Origin: JAIBJN01 sp963775505
Lineage (GTDB): Bacteria; Actinomycetota; Thermoleophilia; Gaiellales; Gaiellaceae
Assembly (NCBI GenBank): GCA_963775505.1
Contig: CAVZIL010000008.1
Coordinates: forward strand, 558,001-622,000
Direction of reading: 5' to 3'
DNA length: 64,000 nucleotides
The translations under genes were made by a program, and so were the position numbers. The first letter of the stretch is position 1. Each line of letters opens with the position of its first letter. The notes beneath the pieces were generated by a model. The model was not told where the DNA came from and searched no databases. It saw only the letters and a list, made by a program, of their open reading frames with translations. Shown in pieces: positions 17,209 to 26,070 of this stretch.

Positions 17209-20200
17209 ATGTGCGGCATCGCCGGGATCTACGCGCGCGCCGACTCGGCCGCGCCCGAACGGCTCCTCCTGACCATGGCCGGCGAGCTTCGCCACCGCGG
17301 CCCGGACGGCACGGGCCTCTACCTCGACGGCCGCTTCGGGATGACGAACAACCGCCTCGCCATCGTCGACCTCGAGGGCGGCGACCAGCCACTCGCGAGC
17401 GAGGACGCCCGCTACTGGGTGATGCAGAACGGCGAGATCTACAACTACGTCGAGCTCCGTGCCGAGCTCGAGAGCCTTGGGCGGCGCTTTGTCACGACCA
17501 GCGACACGGAGGTCATCGCCCAGGCGTACGCCGCGTGGGGCCCCGGATGCCTGGGTCGGCTGAACGGGGACTTCGCCTTCGCCGTCTGGGACCGGCGCGA
17601 GCGGGAGCTCTTCCTCGCCCGAGACCGCTTCGGGGTGCGGCCGCTGTTCGTCGCCGAGCTCGGCGACGACCTCGTCTTCGCCTCGGAGCAGAAGGCGATC
17701 TTGCGGCACCCCGCTGCGCGCCGCGAGCTCGACCCGGCCGGGCTCGTCGAGAGCTTCACGACGTGGTGCATCTCGCCGGACGCCTCCTCGTTCCCCGGCA
17801 TCCGCGAGCTCGCCCCCGCGCACTACCTGCGGGTCGGGCCCGAGGGCATCCGCGAGGAGCGGCGCTGGTGGGATCTCCGCTTCTCGGACGCGCCGGACGT
17901 CTCCCCGGCCGAGCGTGACGCCCTCGCCGAGGAGCTCGACGCGCTCCTCGGCGACGCGACCCGCGTGCGCCTGCGCGCGGACGTCCCCGTGGCCGCGTAT
18001 CTGAGCGGCGGGCTCGACTCGTCGGCGATCGTCGCGCACGCGCTCGAGCAGATGGACGAGACGCTCTACGCCTTCGGCATCGCCTTCGCCGACCCGCGCT
18101 TCGACGAGAGCGCCTACCAGGATCTGCTCACCGGTGCCAGGGGCCTCAGCCTGACCCGGGCCACCGTCAGCGCCGGCGACATCGCCGAGCTACTCCCGCA
18201 GACTGTCGAGCTGGCCGAGAAGCCGACGCTTCGGACCGCGCCCTCTCCGCTCCTGCGGCTCTCGGGCGCCGTCCAGGACGCGGGGCTGAAGGTGGTCACG
18301 ACCGGCGAAGGCGCCGACGAGCTCTTCGGGGGCTACGACCTCTTCCGCGAGAACGCCGTCCGCCACTTCTGGGCCCGCGAGCCCGAGTCGGAGCTGCGCC
18401 CGCTCCTCCTCACCCGCCTGAACGCCTTCATCGGCAAGGATCTGAAGCGCTCGGGGGCCTTCCTCGTCGGCTTCTACCGCAAGGGGCTGACCGAGACCGA
18501 CGACCCGCTCTACAGTCACCGGTTGCGCTTCGCCAACACGGCGCGGCTGCTCTCGCTCCTCTCCGGCGACGTCCTCGCCCGCGCCGGGGAGCGTGGCGAC
18601 CCCGCCGAGCGGCTGGAGGCGCGGCTGCCTCCCTGGTTCGGGGAGATGACGCCGCTCGGAAGAGTGCAGTACCTCGAGATCGCCACCTTCCTGGAGGGCT
18701 ACCTCCTCCACACGCAGGGTGACCGGATGCTCATGGGCCATTCGATCGAGGGTCGCTTCCCCTTCCTCGACCATCGCGTCGCGGAGTTCGCGGCGGCGCT
18801 GCCCGACCAGCTGCGCCTGCGCGGGCTGACGGAGAAGTACCTCCTGCGGAAGGCGGTCGGGCACCGGCTGCCGGCCGAGATCGCGGCCCGGAAGAAGCAG
18901 CCCTACCGGGCGCCGATCGTCGGCGCGTTCGTCGGCGCCGACGCGCCCGCCTACGTTCGGGAGCTCCTCGACGAGCGCCGCCTCGCTGAGGCGGGCCTGC
19001 TCGCCCCCGAGGCCGTCACGCGCCTCGTGCGGAAGTGCGAGGCGGGGGCGCCGCGGGACGCCGTCAGCGAGACCGACGAGATGGCCCTCGTCGGCGTCCT
19101 CTCGGTCATGCTCCTCCACGACCGCCTCGTCGAGAGCCCGCGCCTTGCCGAGCCGCTCGTCCCGGACCGCGTCGTCGTCGGCGACCGGCTGCACGAGCCC
19201 GCAGGCGCCGGTGCGGGCGACCGCATGACCGTCAGGCTGCTCCACGAGACGCTGCCCGCCTCGGCAGAGCGCGTACCCGAGCGCGAGGCCGTCGTCGCAG
19301 GGCCCGTTCGGCTCACGTACTCGGAGCTCCTCGACCGCTCGCTGCGGCTTGCCAAGGCCCTGCAGGAGCTCGGTGTCCGTCGCGGCGACCGGGTGGCGAT
19401 CTACATGGACAACTCGGCGGGCTGCGCAACCGCGATCTACGGGACGCTCCTCGCCGGCGGGGTCTTCGTCGTCGTCAACCCGCAGACGAAGGAGGACAAG
19501 CTCCTCTACGTGCTCGACGATTGCGAGGCGGCCGCTGTCCTGACCGAGGGCAGCCTCACGCGCACGGCGCTCGCTGCGGCCGCGTCCGCCCCGAGCGTGA
19601 AGGCCGTCGTTGCCGACGCGGCGCCGGAAGGCGTCGCAGGCGCGCTCGACTTCGCCGAGGTCGTCGCCGCGGCCGATCCCGCGCCGAGGGCGCCCGGCAC
19701 GATCCCGCTCGACCTCGCCGCTCTCATCTACACGTCGGGGTCGACCGGCTTCCCGAAGGGCGTGATGATGACCCACCAGAGCATGGTCTTTGCCGCGGGG
19801 AGCATCTCCCAGTACCTGCGCCTGGGCTCCGACGAGCGCATCCTCGGCCTGCTGCCGCTCGCCTTCGACTACGGCCTCTATCAGCTGCTCATGAACGTCC
19901 TCGAGGGCGGGACGCTGATCCTCGAGCGCTCCTTCGCCTTCCCGGCGCAGATCGTCAAGCGGGTGCAGGAGGAGGAGGCGACCGTCTTCCCCGGCGTCCC
20001 CACCGTCTACGCCACGCTCCTCTCCATGCGCCGGAGCATGGACTTCGAGTTGCCGAGCGTCCGCCGGGTCACCAACACGGCGGCCGCCCTGCCGGCGACC
20101 TTCCACGGCGAGCTGGCGCGGATCTTCCCGAACGCGCTCGTCTTCGCGATGTACGGCCTCACCGAGTGCAAGCGCGTCAGCTACCTCGAGCCTGAGCTCC

Positions 20201-20769
20201 TCGCAGAGAAGCCGACCTCGGTCGGGAAGGCGATCCCGGGCACGGAGACCATGGTCCTGCGAGAGGACGGGACGCCCGTCGAGCCGGGCGAGACCGGCGT
20301 GCTCTACGTGCGCGGCCCGCATGTCATGGTCGGCTACTGGCGGAAGCCGGAGCAGACGGCGGAGATGATCGTGGAGGGCCCGCTGTCGGGCGAGCGGATG
20401 CTCTGCGCGCAGGACCACTTCACCGTCGACGAGGAAGGGTTCCTCTATTTCGTCGGGCGCAGCGACGACATCATCAAGACGCGGGGCGAGAAGGTGAGCC
20501 CGATCGAGGTCGAGAACGCCATCTTCGACATCGAGGGGGTCAAGGAGGCAGCGGTCGTCGGCGTACCGGACGAGATCCTGGGCGAAGCGATCAGGGCCTT
20601 CGTCGTCCTCGACGAGGGCGCGGCGCTGACGGAGCAGGAGATCGTCGCGGCGTGCCGGACCCGCCTGGAGAACTTCATGGTCCCGGCCGCGGTCGAGTTC
20701 CTGGACGCGCTCCCCACGACCGCGACCGGCAAGGTCCGCCGCAAGAGCCTGCTCGAGAGCGCCGGCTGA
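17209..20769 (+). CDS. Asparagine-synthase-like amidotransferase fused to AMP-forming acyl-CoA/ACP ligase
   Basis: One 1186-codon frame holds two enzymes. Residues 2-200: class-II glutaminase with N-terminal Cys2 (MCGIAG), RHRGPDG and NGEIYNY. Residues about 240-600: AsnB synthase domain with SGGLDSSA and GEGADELFGGYD. Residues 673-1186: an adenylating enzyme with YTSGSTGFPKG, YGLTECKR, GRSDDIIKTRGEK and a C-terminal lysine motif TATGKVRRK. Start is ATG 17209, required to place Cys2 at the N-terminus; the in-frame upstream extension is not homologous. The ligase half begins with its own ATG at 19225 inside an ATGA sequence, the usual overlap of two separate genes, so the fusion may be recent or an indel artefact. 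Both halves resemble enzymes of exosortase-associated EPS loci. Confidence 0.88.
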   Translation: MCGIAGIYARADSAAPERLLLTMAGELRHRGPDGTGLYLDGRFGMTNNRLAIVDLEGGDQPLASEDARYWVMQNGEIYNYVELRAELESLGRRFVTTSDTEVIAQAYAAWGPGCLGRLNGDFAFAVWDRRERELFLARDRFGVRPLFVAELGDDLVFASEQKAILRHPAARRELDPAGLVESFTTWCISPDASSFPGIRELAPAHYLRVGPEGIREERRWWDLRFSDAPDVSPAERDALAEELDALLGDATRVRLRADVPVAAYLSGGLDSSAIVAHALEQMDETLYAFGIAFADPRFDESAYQDLLTGARGLSLTRATVSAGDIAELLPQTVELAEKPTLRTAPSPLLRLSGAVQDAGLKVVTTGEGADELFGGYDLFRENAVRHFWAREPESELRPLLLTRLNAFIGKDLKRSGAFLVGFYRKGLTETDDPLYSHRLRFANTARLLSLLSGDVLARAGERGDPAERLEARLPPWFGEMTPLGRVQYLEIATFLEGYLLHTQGDRMLMGHSIEGRFPFLDHRVAEFAAALPDQLRLRGLTEKYLLRKAVGHRLPAEIAARKKQPYRAPIVGAFVGADAPAYVRELLDERRLAEAGLLAPEAVTRLVRKCEAGAPRDAVSETDEMALVGVLSVMLLHDRLVESPRLAEPLVPDRVVVGDRLHEPAGAGAGDRMTVRLLHETLPASAERVPEREAVVAGPVRLTYSELLDRSLRLAKALQELGVRRGDRVAIYMDNSAGCATAIYGTLLAGGVFVVVNPQTKEDKLLYVLDDCEAAAVLTEGSLTRTALAAAASAPSVKAVVADAAPEGVAGALDFAEVVAAADPAPRAPGTIPLDLAALIYTSGSTGFPKGVMMTHQSMVFAAGSISQYLRLGSDERILGLLPLAFDYGLYQLLMNVLEGGTLILERSFAFPAQIVKRVQEEEATVFPGVPTVYATLLSMRRSMDFELPSVRRVTNTAAALPATFHGELARIFPNALVFAMYGLTECKRVSYLEPELLAEKPTSVGKAIPGTETMVLREDGTPVEPGETGVLYVRGPHVMVGYWRKPEQTAEMIVEGPLSGERMLCAQDHFTVDEEGFLYFVGRSDDIIKTRGEKVSPIEVENAIFDIEGVKEAAVVGVPDEILGEAIRAFVVLDEGAALTEQEIVAACRTRLENFMVPAAVEFLDALPTTATGKVRRKSLLESAG

Positions 20770-20875
20770 GCTTCTCCCGCCGCTCCGACCTTTAGCCAAA
20801 TCCCCCCGATCCGGGGACACCCCACGAGGGATTCCTGCTCTCGCGGCGCGCGCGGCGCATGCCGATCAGGCCGTC

Positions 20876-22352
20876 ATGAGCCGCATCTCCTTCCCTTGCC
20901 AGTTTTTCTCGATCCGGTCGACGAGCCGCGTCGCCGTCGCCCTGATCGCCGGCGCCGCCGCGCTGACCCTCGCCGCCCCGGCGGGCGCCCACCACCGCGA
21001 CCGCCCCCACCGACCGGACGACCTGCAAGTCGTCACCGTACGCCCCTACTCGATCACGGTCTCCTGGGCCCGCGTGCCGGGCGCGTACGCCTACCGCCTC
21101 TACAGAAACGACGCCCGCGCCGGATGGCAGCGCGAACCCCGCGTCTTCACGTTCTGGGGCCTTCGCTGCAACGAGAGCTACCGGCTCGGCGTCCGCGCCT
21201 TCGACCGCGACGGCGACCGCTCGCGTCGGCGCTCGCTGCAGGCTCGGACCGGCGCCTGCCTGCCTCGGAATACCGAGCTGCCCACGATCACCGGACTGCC
21301 GGAGGAGACCCAGACGCTGGTCGCCTCGCCGGGCTCCTGGGAGAGTGCGGAGCCGCTCACGTTCTCGTACCAGTGGGGTCGCTGCGCCGCGAACGGCAAC
21401 TCCTGCTCGTCCATCTTCGGCGCCACTGGGTCGACGTACGTCGTCGGCGCCGCCGACGCCGGCCTCACCCTGCGCGTTCGCGTGTTTGCGGAAAACACCG
21501 CCGGCTCCCGGATGGCGACCTCGCCCGCGGCCGGGCCCGTCGGTCGGGGACCCGTCGCCCGAGCCCGAGCCCGAGCCGGACCCCGAGCCCGAACCCGAAC
21601 CCGATCCCGAGCCGAACCCGGACGGCGACTGCACGATCGCGGACACGTCCGGCTGCGTCCCGGGGACGACGTTGCGGCTCACCGACACCAAGTTCCTCTG
21701 CGACCGGCCGCTCTCGAGCTACGGCACGCTGCCGCTCAAGGTCGACCTCGACTTCACCCCGGCCGGCGTTCGGCGAGAACGGCGCGATCGACCTCTACAC
21801 GGGCTGCGCCGGCGACGGCGACCCGCGACCATCGACCTGATCGTCGACGTCGAGGGCGACGGCGTGACGTACGGGCCGGGCGTCGACGCGTTCAAGGTCC
21901 GCCAGGCCGCGGGCTACAACGCCGGGATCCAGCTCACCGGCCACGTCGACTGCGGGCCCCGGTACGCGCCCGACGTGCACCAGGACGGCGTCCAGCTGCA
22001 GGGCGGCCGCAACATCACCTTCGTCGACTTCTCGGTGGGGAACTACGCCAACGGCCGCTCGACCTGCCAGGGGGCCGGCGGGGCGTTCTTCTACTCCGGC
22101 GCCTCCGGCTACGTCCCCACGAACATCGACGTCGTGCGCGGAAGCTACATCGCCTGCAACCACTCGCTCTTCATGGGCCTGGGCTCAGGTGACGTCCTCG
22201 ACGCGGACTTCCGCTCCGGTCGCACGGACGGCAGCGACCCGCTGTGCTCCCAGTTCGCCGGCTCGCCGGCCTGCACCGGCGGCGCCCCCGGGGTGACTAC
22301 GACCAGCGTCACCTGCCAGCGCTGGAACCCGTCGACCGATCGCTGGGAATAG
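20876..22352 (+). pseudogene. Secreted FN3 + Ig-like + beta-helix protein, gene 1 (three frameshifts)
   Basis: About 491 aa if repaired. Signal peptide (ALIAGAAALTLAAPAGA, about 22-38), fibronectin-III domain (LQVVTVRPYSITVSWARV), one Ig-like domain with the YQWGRC signature common in Thermoleophilia, a PEPEPDPEP linker, then a beta-helix domain with VHQDGVQLQGGRNITF. Frame changes: an extra base at about 21545 before the Pro/Glu linker, an extra base at about 21768, and a missing base at about 21825. The short segment between the last two reads FGENGAIDLYTGCAGDGDP in the third frame, matching paralogue 2 exactly where expected. Net length is consistent with +1+1-1. Function is unknown; beta-helix proteins of this type are often polysaccharide lyases or epimerases. 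Confidence 0.75.
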
Positions 22353-22375
22353 CGGCTCACCCGACCTGCGTTCCA

Positions 22376-22402
22376 GCGAGGGCCGCCCCGGGCGGCCCTC
22401 GC
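22376..22402 (+). terminator. Perfect 13-bp GC hairpin
   Basis: GCGAGGGCCGCCC, one unpaired C, GGGCGGCCCTCGC. It starts 24 bases after the beta-helix gene stop and ends 23 bases before the next start. Very stable, no T-run. Likely terminator or transcript 3' stabiliser. Confidence 0.6.
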
Positions 22403-22425
22403 TGCGTCCGCGGGGACCGAGTACC

Positions 22426-24069
22426 GTGAGACCCGTGGACACGGCTCCCAGACCGCGCCTGACGGTCGTCGGCCTCGACGCGGCCACCCTCGACGTGGTC
22501 GAGCCGCTGGTGGCCGCCGGCCACCTCCCGAACCTCGGACGCCTGCTCGCGGAGGGGAGCGGCGGCGTCCTGCGATCGACCACCCACCCGCTCACGCCGC
22601 AGGCCTGGGCGACGCTCGTCACCGGTGTCAACGCGGGCCGGCACGGGATCTGGGACTTCACCGAGCGCGACGAGACGGGCTACCGCCTCCGGTTCGTGAA
22701 CGGGAGCTTTCGCCGGGCGCCCGCCGTTTGGGACCGCCTGGCGGCGAAGGGCCGGGGGTCGGGCCTCGTCGGCATCCCTTTCACCTGGCCCGCGCCCCGG
22801 ATCGAGGGCTTCTCGGTCGCCGGCTTCGACGCCGCCGCCCGGGAGGACGGAATGACGTACCCGCCGGAGCTCGTCTCGGAGATCACGCGCCGCTACGGCT
22901 CCATCGAGCTCGACAACCGTTTTCCGCTCGGCAAGGACGGGCGCGTCGACCTCGAGATCGTGCGTCGAGCGGCCGACCAGAAGGTCGACGTCACGCTCTG
23001 GCTCGCCGAGCGCTTCGAGCCCGCCCTTCTCTTCGTCGTCTTCATGGCGGCGGACCACATCCAGCACCTCTGCTGGACCGACTGGGAGCGAGACGGCGCG
23101 GAGAGCCCGCTCGCCGAGGTGTACCGGATCCTGGACGAGCGCCTGGGCCGCCTGCTCGAATGGCTGGGGCCGGGACACGACGTCGTGGTCGTCTCCGACC
23201 ACGGAGCCGGCCCGCTTCACGGGGTCGTCAACCTCAACGCCTGGCTCGCGAGCCAGGGCTACCTGACGTTCGTACCCGGGAGTGCGCGGCTGGGCCGGCG
23301 CGCGGCCGACCGGCTCTTCGATCTCCGCCGCCACGTCCCGCAGGGGCTCCGCTCCGCGGTCAAGAAGCGGCTGCCCGCTCTTCGCGAGCGCGCGTACGAC
23401 CGTGAGGAGTACTCGGCGATCGACTGGGCGAACACCCGGGCGTTCGCCTACGGCACGTTCGGGAACGTCGTCGTCAACGTCCGCGGCCGGGAGGCGAACG
23501 GAGTCGTCGCGCCGGGCGAGGAGTACGACAGCGTTCGAGGCGACATCGCGGCGAAGCTCCTCGACCTGCGGGGCCCGGAAGGCGAGCGGATCGTCGCCGC
23601 GGTGCACCGGCGCGAGGACCTCTTCGAAGGCGACGAGCTGGACAAGGTGCCGGACCTCCTGGTCGAGTTCGAGGAGTACGCGTGGCTCGGCAAGGGGAAC
23701 CTCAAGAGTCGCTCGGACTCGATCTGGGACCGCATCGAGATCGAGCCGGGAAGCGAGCATTCGTATGTCGGCAGCCATCGCCACGAAGGGCTCGTCGTCC
23801 TCGCCGGCCCCTCCGCGCGACCCGGAGTGAAGCTGTCGGCCACCATCCAGGACGTCGCGCCGACCCTCCTCTACCTGCTCGAGGAGCCGGTGCCGACGGA
23901 GCTCGAGGGCCGCATCCTCCTGGAGGCGATCGACCCCGCTCTCCTCGAGCGGCGCCCGCCCGAGTACGAGGAGGCCGCGGACATCCGCCCGGGGGAGACG
24001 GAGGAGTACGCCGAGGGCGAGACGGCCGTGGTGGAGGAGCGTCTCCGCGGGCTCGGCTACATCGAGTAG
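22426..24069 (+). CDS. Alkaline-phosphatase-superfamily phosphodiesterase/nucleotide pyrophosphatase
   Basis: 547 aa metal-dependent phosphodiesterase fold. Metal/active-site segments: VVGLDAATLD (residues about 14-23, first Asp), the TPQAWATLVTGVNAGRHG region that carries the Thr/Ser nucleophile, MAADHIQH (Asp/His) and VVVVSDHGAG. There is no signal peptide or membrane helix, so it may be cytosolic; likely substrates are phosphodiester, nucleotide-sugar or lipid-linked intermediates. GTG at 22426 was chosen, with GTG 22435 equally possible. The C-terminus ends VEERLRGLGYIE, a tail also found on the small RHH protein at 39658. Its end overlaps the convergent Alg13-like gene by 13 bases. A second member is at 38269. 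Confidence 0.85.
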   Translation: MRPVDTAPRPRLTVVGLDAATLDVVEPLVAAGHLPNLGRLLAEGSGGVLRSTTHPLTPQAWATLVTGVNAGRHGIWDFTERDETGYRLRFVNGSFRRAPAVWDRLAAKGRGSGLVGIPFTWPAPRIEGFSVAGFDAAAREDGMTYPPELVSEITRRYGSIELDNRFPLGKDGRVDLEIVRRAADQKVDVTLWLAERFEPALLFVVFMAADHIQHLCWTDWERDGAESPLAEVYRILDERLGRLLEWLGPGHDVVVVSDHGAGPLHGVVNLNAWLASQGYLTFVPGSARLGRRAADRLFDLRRHVPQGLRSAVKKRLPALRERAYDREEYSAIDWANTRAFAYGTFGNVVVNVRGREANGVVAPGEEYDSVRGDIAAKLLDLRGPEGERIVAAVHRREDLFEGDELDKVPDLLVEFEEYAWLGKGNLKSRSDSIWDRIEIEPGSEHSYVGSHRHEGLVVLAGPSARPGVKLSATIQDVAPTLLYLLEEPVPTELEGRILLEAIDPALLERRPPEYEEAADIRPGETEEYAEGETAVVEERLRGLGYIE

Positions 24070-24551
24070 CCATGACCGTCGCGGCCGGTCGCCTCGGCGA
24101 GGAAGCCGCGTAGGTCCGCTACGAGCCTGTCGTCGGGTCGCGGAGGGGGCGGCGGTGATTCCTGCTGTCCGGCGATCGCGGCGACCAGCGTGTCCGTGTC
24201 CTCGACGAGCGTCACGAAGCCGGCCTCACTCGCGCGCCGGGCGAACTCGAGCTGGTGATCGTCGACCGCCTCGCCGTAGCGCACCAGGCGAGGGACGACG
24301 ATCGGCCGGGTTCCGTTCAGGAGCGCGGTGAGCACCGAGCCCACCCCGGCGTGCGTGACGACGGTTTCCGCCTGACTCATCCTCTCGGCCATCTCCTCGA
24401 AGCTCACGTAGTCCGTGCACGTGGCTCCCGCCGGGCGGATCGGCGAGGGGCCGTGCTGTACGAAGAGCTCGGCGTCGGCGGGGAGACCCTCGAGCGCCTC
24501 GAGCAGGCGGTCGAAGCGGGCCTCGTTCGTCCCGACGGTGACGAAGATCAC
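24057..24551 (-). CDS. Alg13/PssE-like glycosyltransferase subunit (GT28 C-terminal)
   Basis: 164 aa. Begins IFVTVGTNEARFDRLL as in Alg13/EpsF/PssE proteins and carries the nucleotide-sugar-binding GT28 C-terminal signature VVTHAGVGSVLTALLNGTRPIVVPR. Start is GTG 24551, which overlaps the upstream Alg14-like gene's TGA (GTGA at 24548-24551). The pair would form a membrane-associated heterodimer that adds the second sugar to a lipid-linked precursor, with this subunit binding UDP-sugar and catalysing transfer. The in-frame extension to 24614 lies inside the partner gene and is not homologous. Confidence 0.88.
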   Translation of the reverse strand: MIFVTVGTNEARFDRLLEALEGLPADAELFVQHGPSPIRPAGATCTDYVSFEEMAERMSQAETVVTHAGVGSVLTALLNGTRPIVVPRLVRYGEAVDDHQLEFARRASEAGFVTLVEDTDTLVAAIAGQQESPPPPPRPDDRLVADLRGFLAEATGRDGHGYSM

Positions 24552-25075
24552 GAGCCCGAGACGACGCTGCCGAGGTAGCGGGCGCGAGGTACCGCCCGGG
24601 TGAGCTCCGGCCACTGAGCGTAGATCCTGGTGGCAACAGGCGCGATGAGGCGGCAGCTGAGCGACGGGTGGTCGATGCGAGTGAGGCTCTCGACGTAGAC
24701 CACCCGGGCCCCCAGCAGGCGACCCACCCAGGCGAAGGGGACGGCCACCCCGGCTCCGGTCGTGAGCACGACCTTCGGGCGTACCGCCCGGACGAGCCGG
24801 AGGGCCAGCACGCTGTTCCGGATGAGGTTCCTGACCGCGAGCAGGCCGAAGTTCCGGTTGGTGGGCCCGCGCGCGAACGTGACGCGCTCGTCCGCGAGCA
24901 GGGAGCGGGCGTCGCTCTTGTCGAACGTGACCCAGACGCGCGAGAACCCTTCCCAGGCGTCGCGCAGGGCGACGAGCTGCAGGAGGTGACCCCCCGTCGA
25001 GCAGACGAGGAGCACGTCCGCGCGTCCCAGCGCTGCAGATGTCACGGGTTCGCCAGGGCTGGAATTTTCAACCAT
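24548..25075 (-). CDS. Alg14/PssD-like glycosyltransferase subunit
   Basis: 175 aa. Alg14-family features: LVCSTGGHLLQLVALRDAW near the N-terminus, VVLTTGAGVAVPFAWVGRLLGARVVYVESLTR in the middle, and YAQWPEL near the end. It recruits the Alg13-like partner to the membrane. ATG at 25075; the first 18 residues are extra compared with usual relatives, so a later start is possible. It is the first gene of a two-gene operon. The upstream region to 25191 is shared with the divergent beta-helix gene 2 and is locally AT-rich (TTGTTTACAAAGG). Confidence 0.88.
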   Translation of the reverse strand: MVENSSPGEPVTSAALGRADVLLVCSTGGHLLQLVALRDAWEGFSRVWVTFDKSDARSLLADERVTFARGPTNRNFGLLAVRNLIRNSVLALRLVRAVRPKVVLTTGAGVAVPFAWVGRLLGARVVYVESLTRIDHPSLSCRLIAPVATRIYAQWPELTRAVPRARYLGSVVSGS

Positions 25076-25091
25076 TGTTTACAAAGGCCTG

Positions 25092-25115
25092 TTTCCGCCT
25101 GCTCAGCGGCGGAAA
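25092..25115. promoter_or_regulatory. Inverted repeat in the divergent intergenic region
   Basis: TTTCCGCC ... GGCGGAAA with an 8-base spacer, between the Alg14-like gene (minus) and beta-helix gene 2 (plus). A dyad this size in a 116-bp divergent region fits an operator for both genes. The binding protein is unknown. The same GGCGGAAA half appears at about 15752 upstream of the LuxR-type regulator. Confidence 0.4.
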
Positions 25116-25191
25116 TCGGCTACGGTCAAACCGGAGAGCCGTCGGCCGTCCTTGCTAACCTCCGGCCGCTTCGGCACCCCGGGCCTTTCCT

Positions 25192-26070
25192 ATGCGTTTC
25201 AGACACGTCTTCGTTCTCGCAGCCATTCTGACAGCCTCGGCGGCAGCGGCTCCGTCTGCCGGCGCGGCCACCGCCGAGGGCTCTCAGCTGGCCGAGACGG
25301 CGCTTCTCGACTGCACCGTCGCGAGCACCAGCACCTGCAATCCCGGCAGCAAGATCACCCGGAGGAACCGCGCGTTCCACTGCACCCGTCCGCTGAGTCG
25401 GTGGGGGCCCCTGCCCCTCAAGGTCAAGGTCAAGTTCAGCAGAGGCCGCCGGTTCGGCGGGGCCGGCGCGATCGACCTCGACACCGGCTGTGCCGGCGAC
25501 GGGGACCCGAACACGATCGACCTGATCGTGAAGGTGAAGGGAAACGGGCGCACGTACGGTCCAGGCGTCGACGCGTTCAAGGTCCGCCATCAGGCCGGCT
25601 ACAACGCGGGTATCCAGGTCACGGGCGACGTCGACTGCGGGCCCAGGTACTCCGGCGCCGTGCACCAGGACGGCGTCCAGCTGCAGGGCGGCCGCGACAT
25701 CACCTTCGTCGACTTCACGGTCGGCCGCTACCGCCGCGGGAAGTCGACGTGCCAGGGCGCGGGAGGCGCCTTCTTCTACTCGGGCGCGTCGGGCAACACG
25801 CCGCAGAACATCGACGTCGTCCGCGGCAAGTTCATCGCCTGCAACCACTCGCTGTTCGGAGGCCTCGGCACGGGCACCGTCGTCGGGGCGAAGTTCCGGT
25901 CAGGACGGGTGGACGGCACGGATCGCAGGTGCCGCGGGTTCTTCAGCGCGCCGCCGTGCGACATCAGGTCGGCCGGCATCAGCACCTCCGGCCTCACCTG
26001 CGAGCGCTGGGACCGGAGGCGGAACCGCTGGGTCCAGACGAGCGTCGTGCGCGCCGGCGCCGTTCAGTAG
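25192..26070 (+). CDS. Secreted beta-helix protein, gene 2
   Basis: 292 aa, intact paralogue of the C-terminal domain of beta-helix gene 1. A signal peptide ends near PSAGAA (about residue 26). Four or more conserved Cys and the core VHQDGVQLQGGRDITFVDF, then CQGAGGAFFYSGASG and FIACNHSLFGGLG are shared almost word for word with gene 1. The predicted fold is a right-handed parallel beta-helix with disulfides. Catalytic role is unproven; polysaccharide lyase or epimerase on the locus product is the leading guess. The 3' end overlaps the frameshift-corrected proB by 7 bases on the opposite strand. Confidence 0.8.
   Translation: MRFRHVFVLAAILTASAAAAPSAGAATAEGSQLAETALLDCTVASTSTCNPGSKITRRNRAFHCTRPLSRWGPLPLKVKVKFSRGRRFGGAGAIDLDTGCAGDGDPNTIDLIVKVKGNGRTYGPGVDAFKVRHQAGYNAGIQVTGDVDCGPRYSGAVHQDGVQLQGGRDITFVDFTVGRYRRGKSTCQGAGGAFFYSGASGNTPQNIDVVRGKFIACNHSLFGGLGTGTVVGAKFRSGRVDGTDRRCRGFFSAPPCDIRSAGISTSGLTCERWDRRRNRWVQTSVVRAGAVQ

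Noticed and set aside
18190..20820. 876-codon minus-strand frame opposite the AsnB-ligase fusion
   Set aside because: Arg/Glu/Leu-rich shadow of a strongly conserved plus-strand enzyme.
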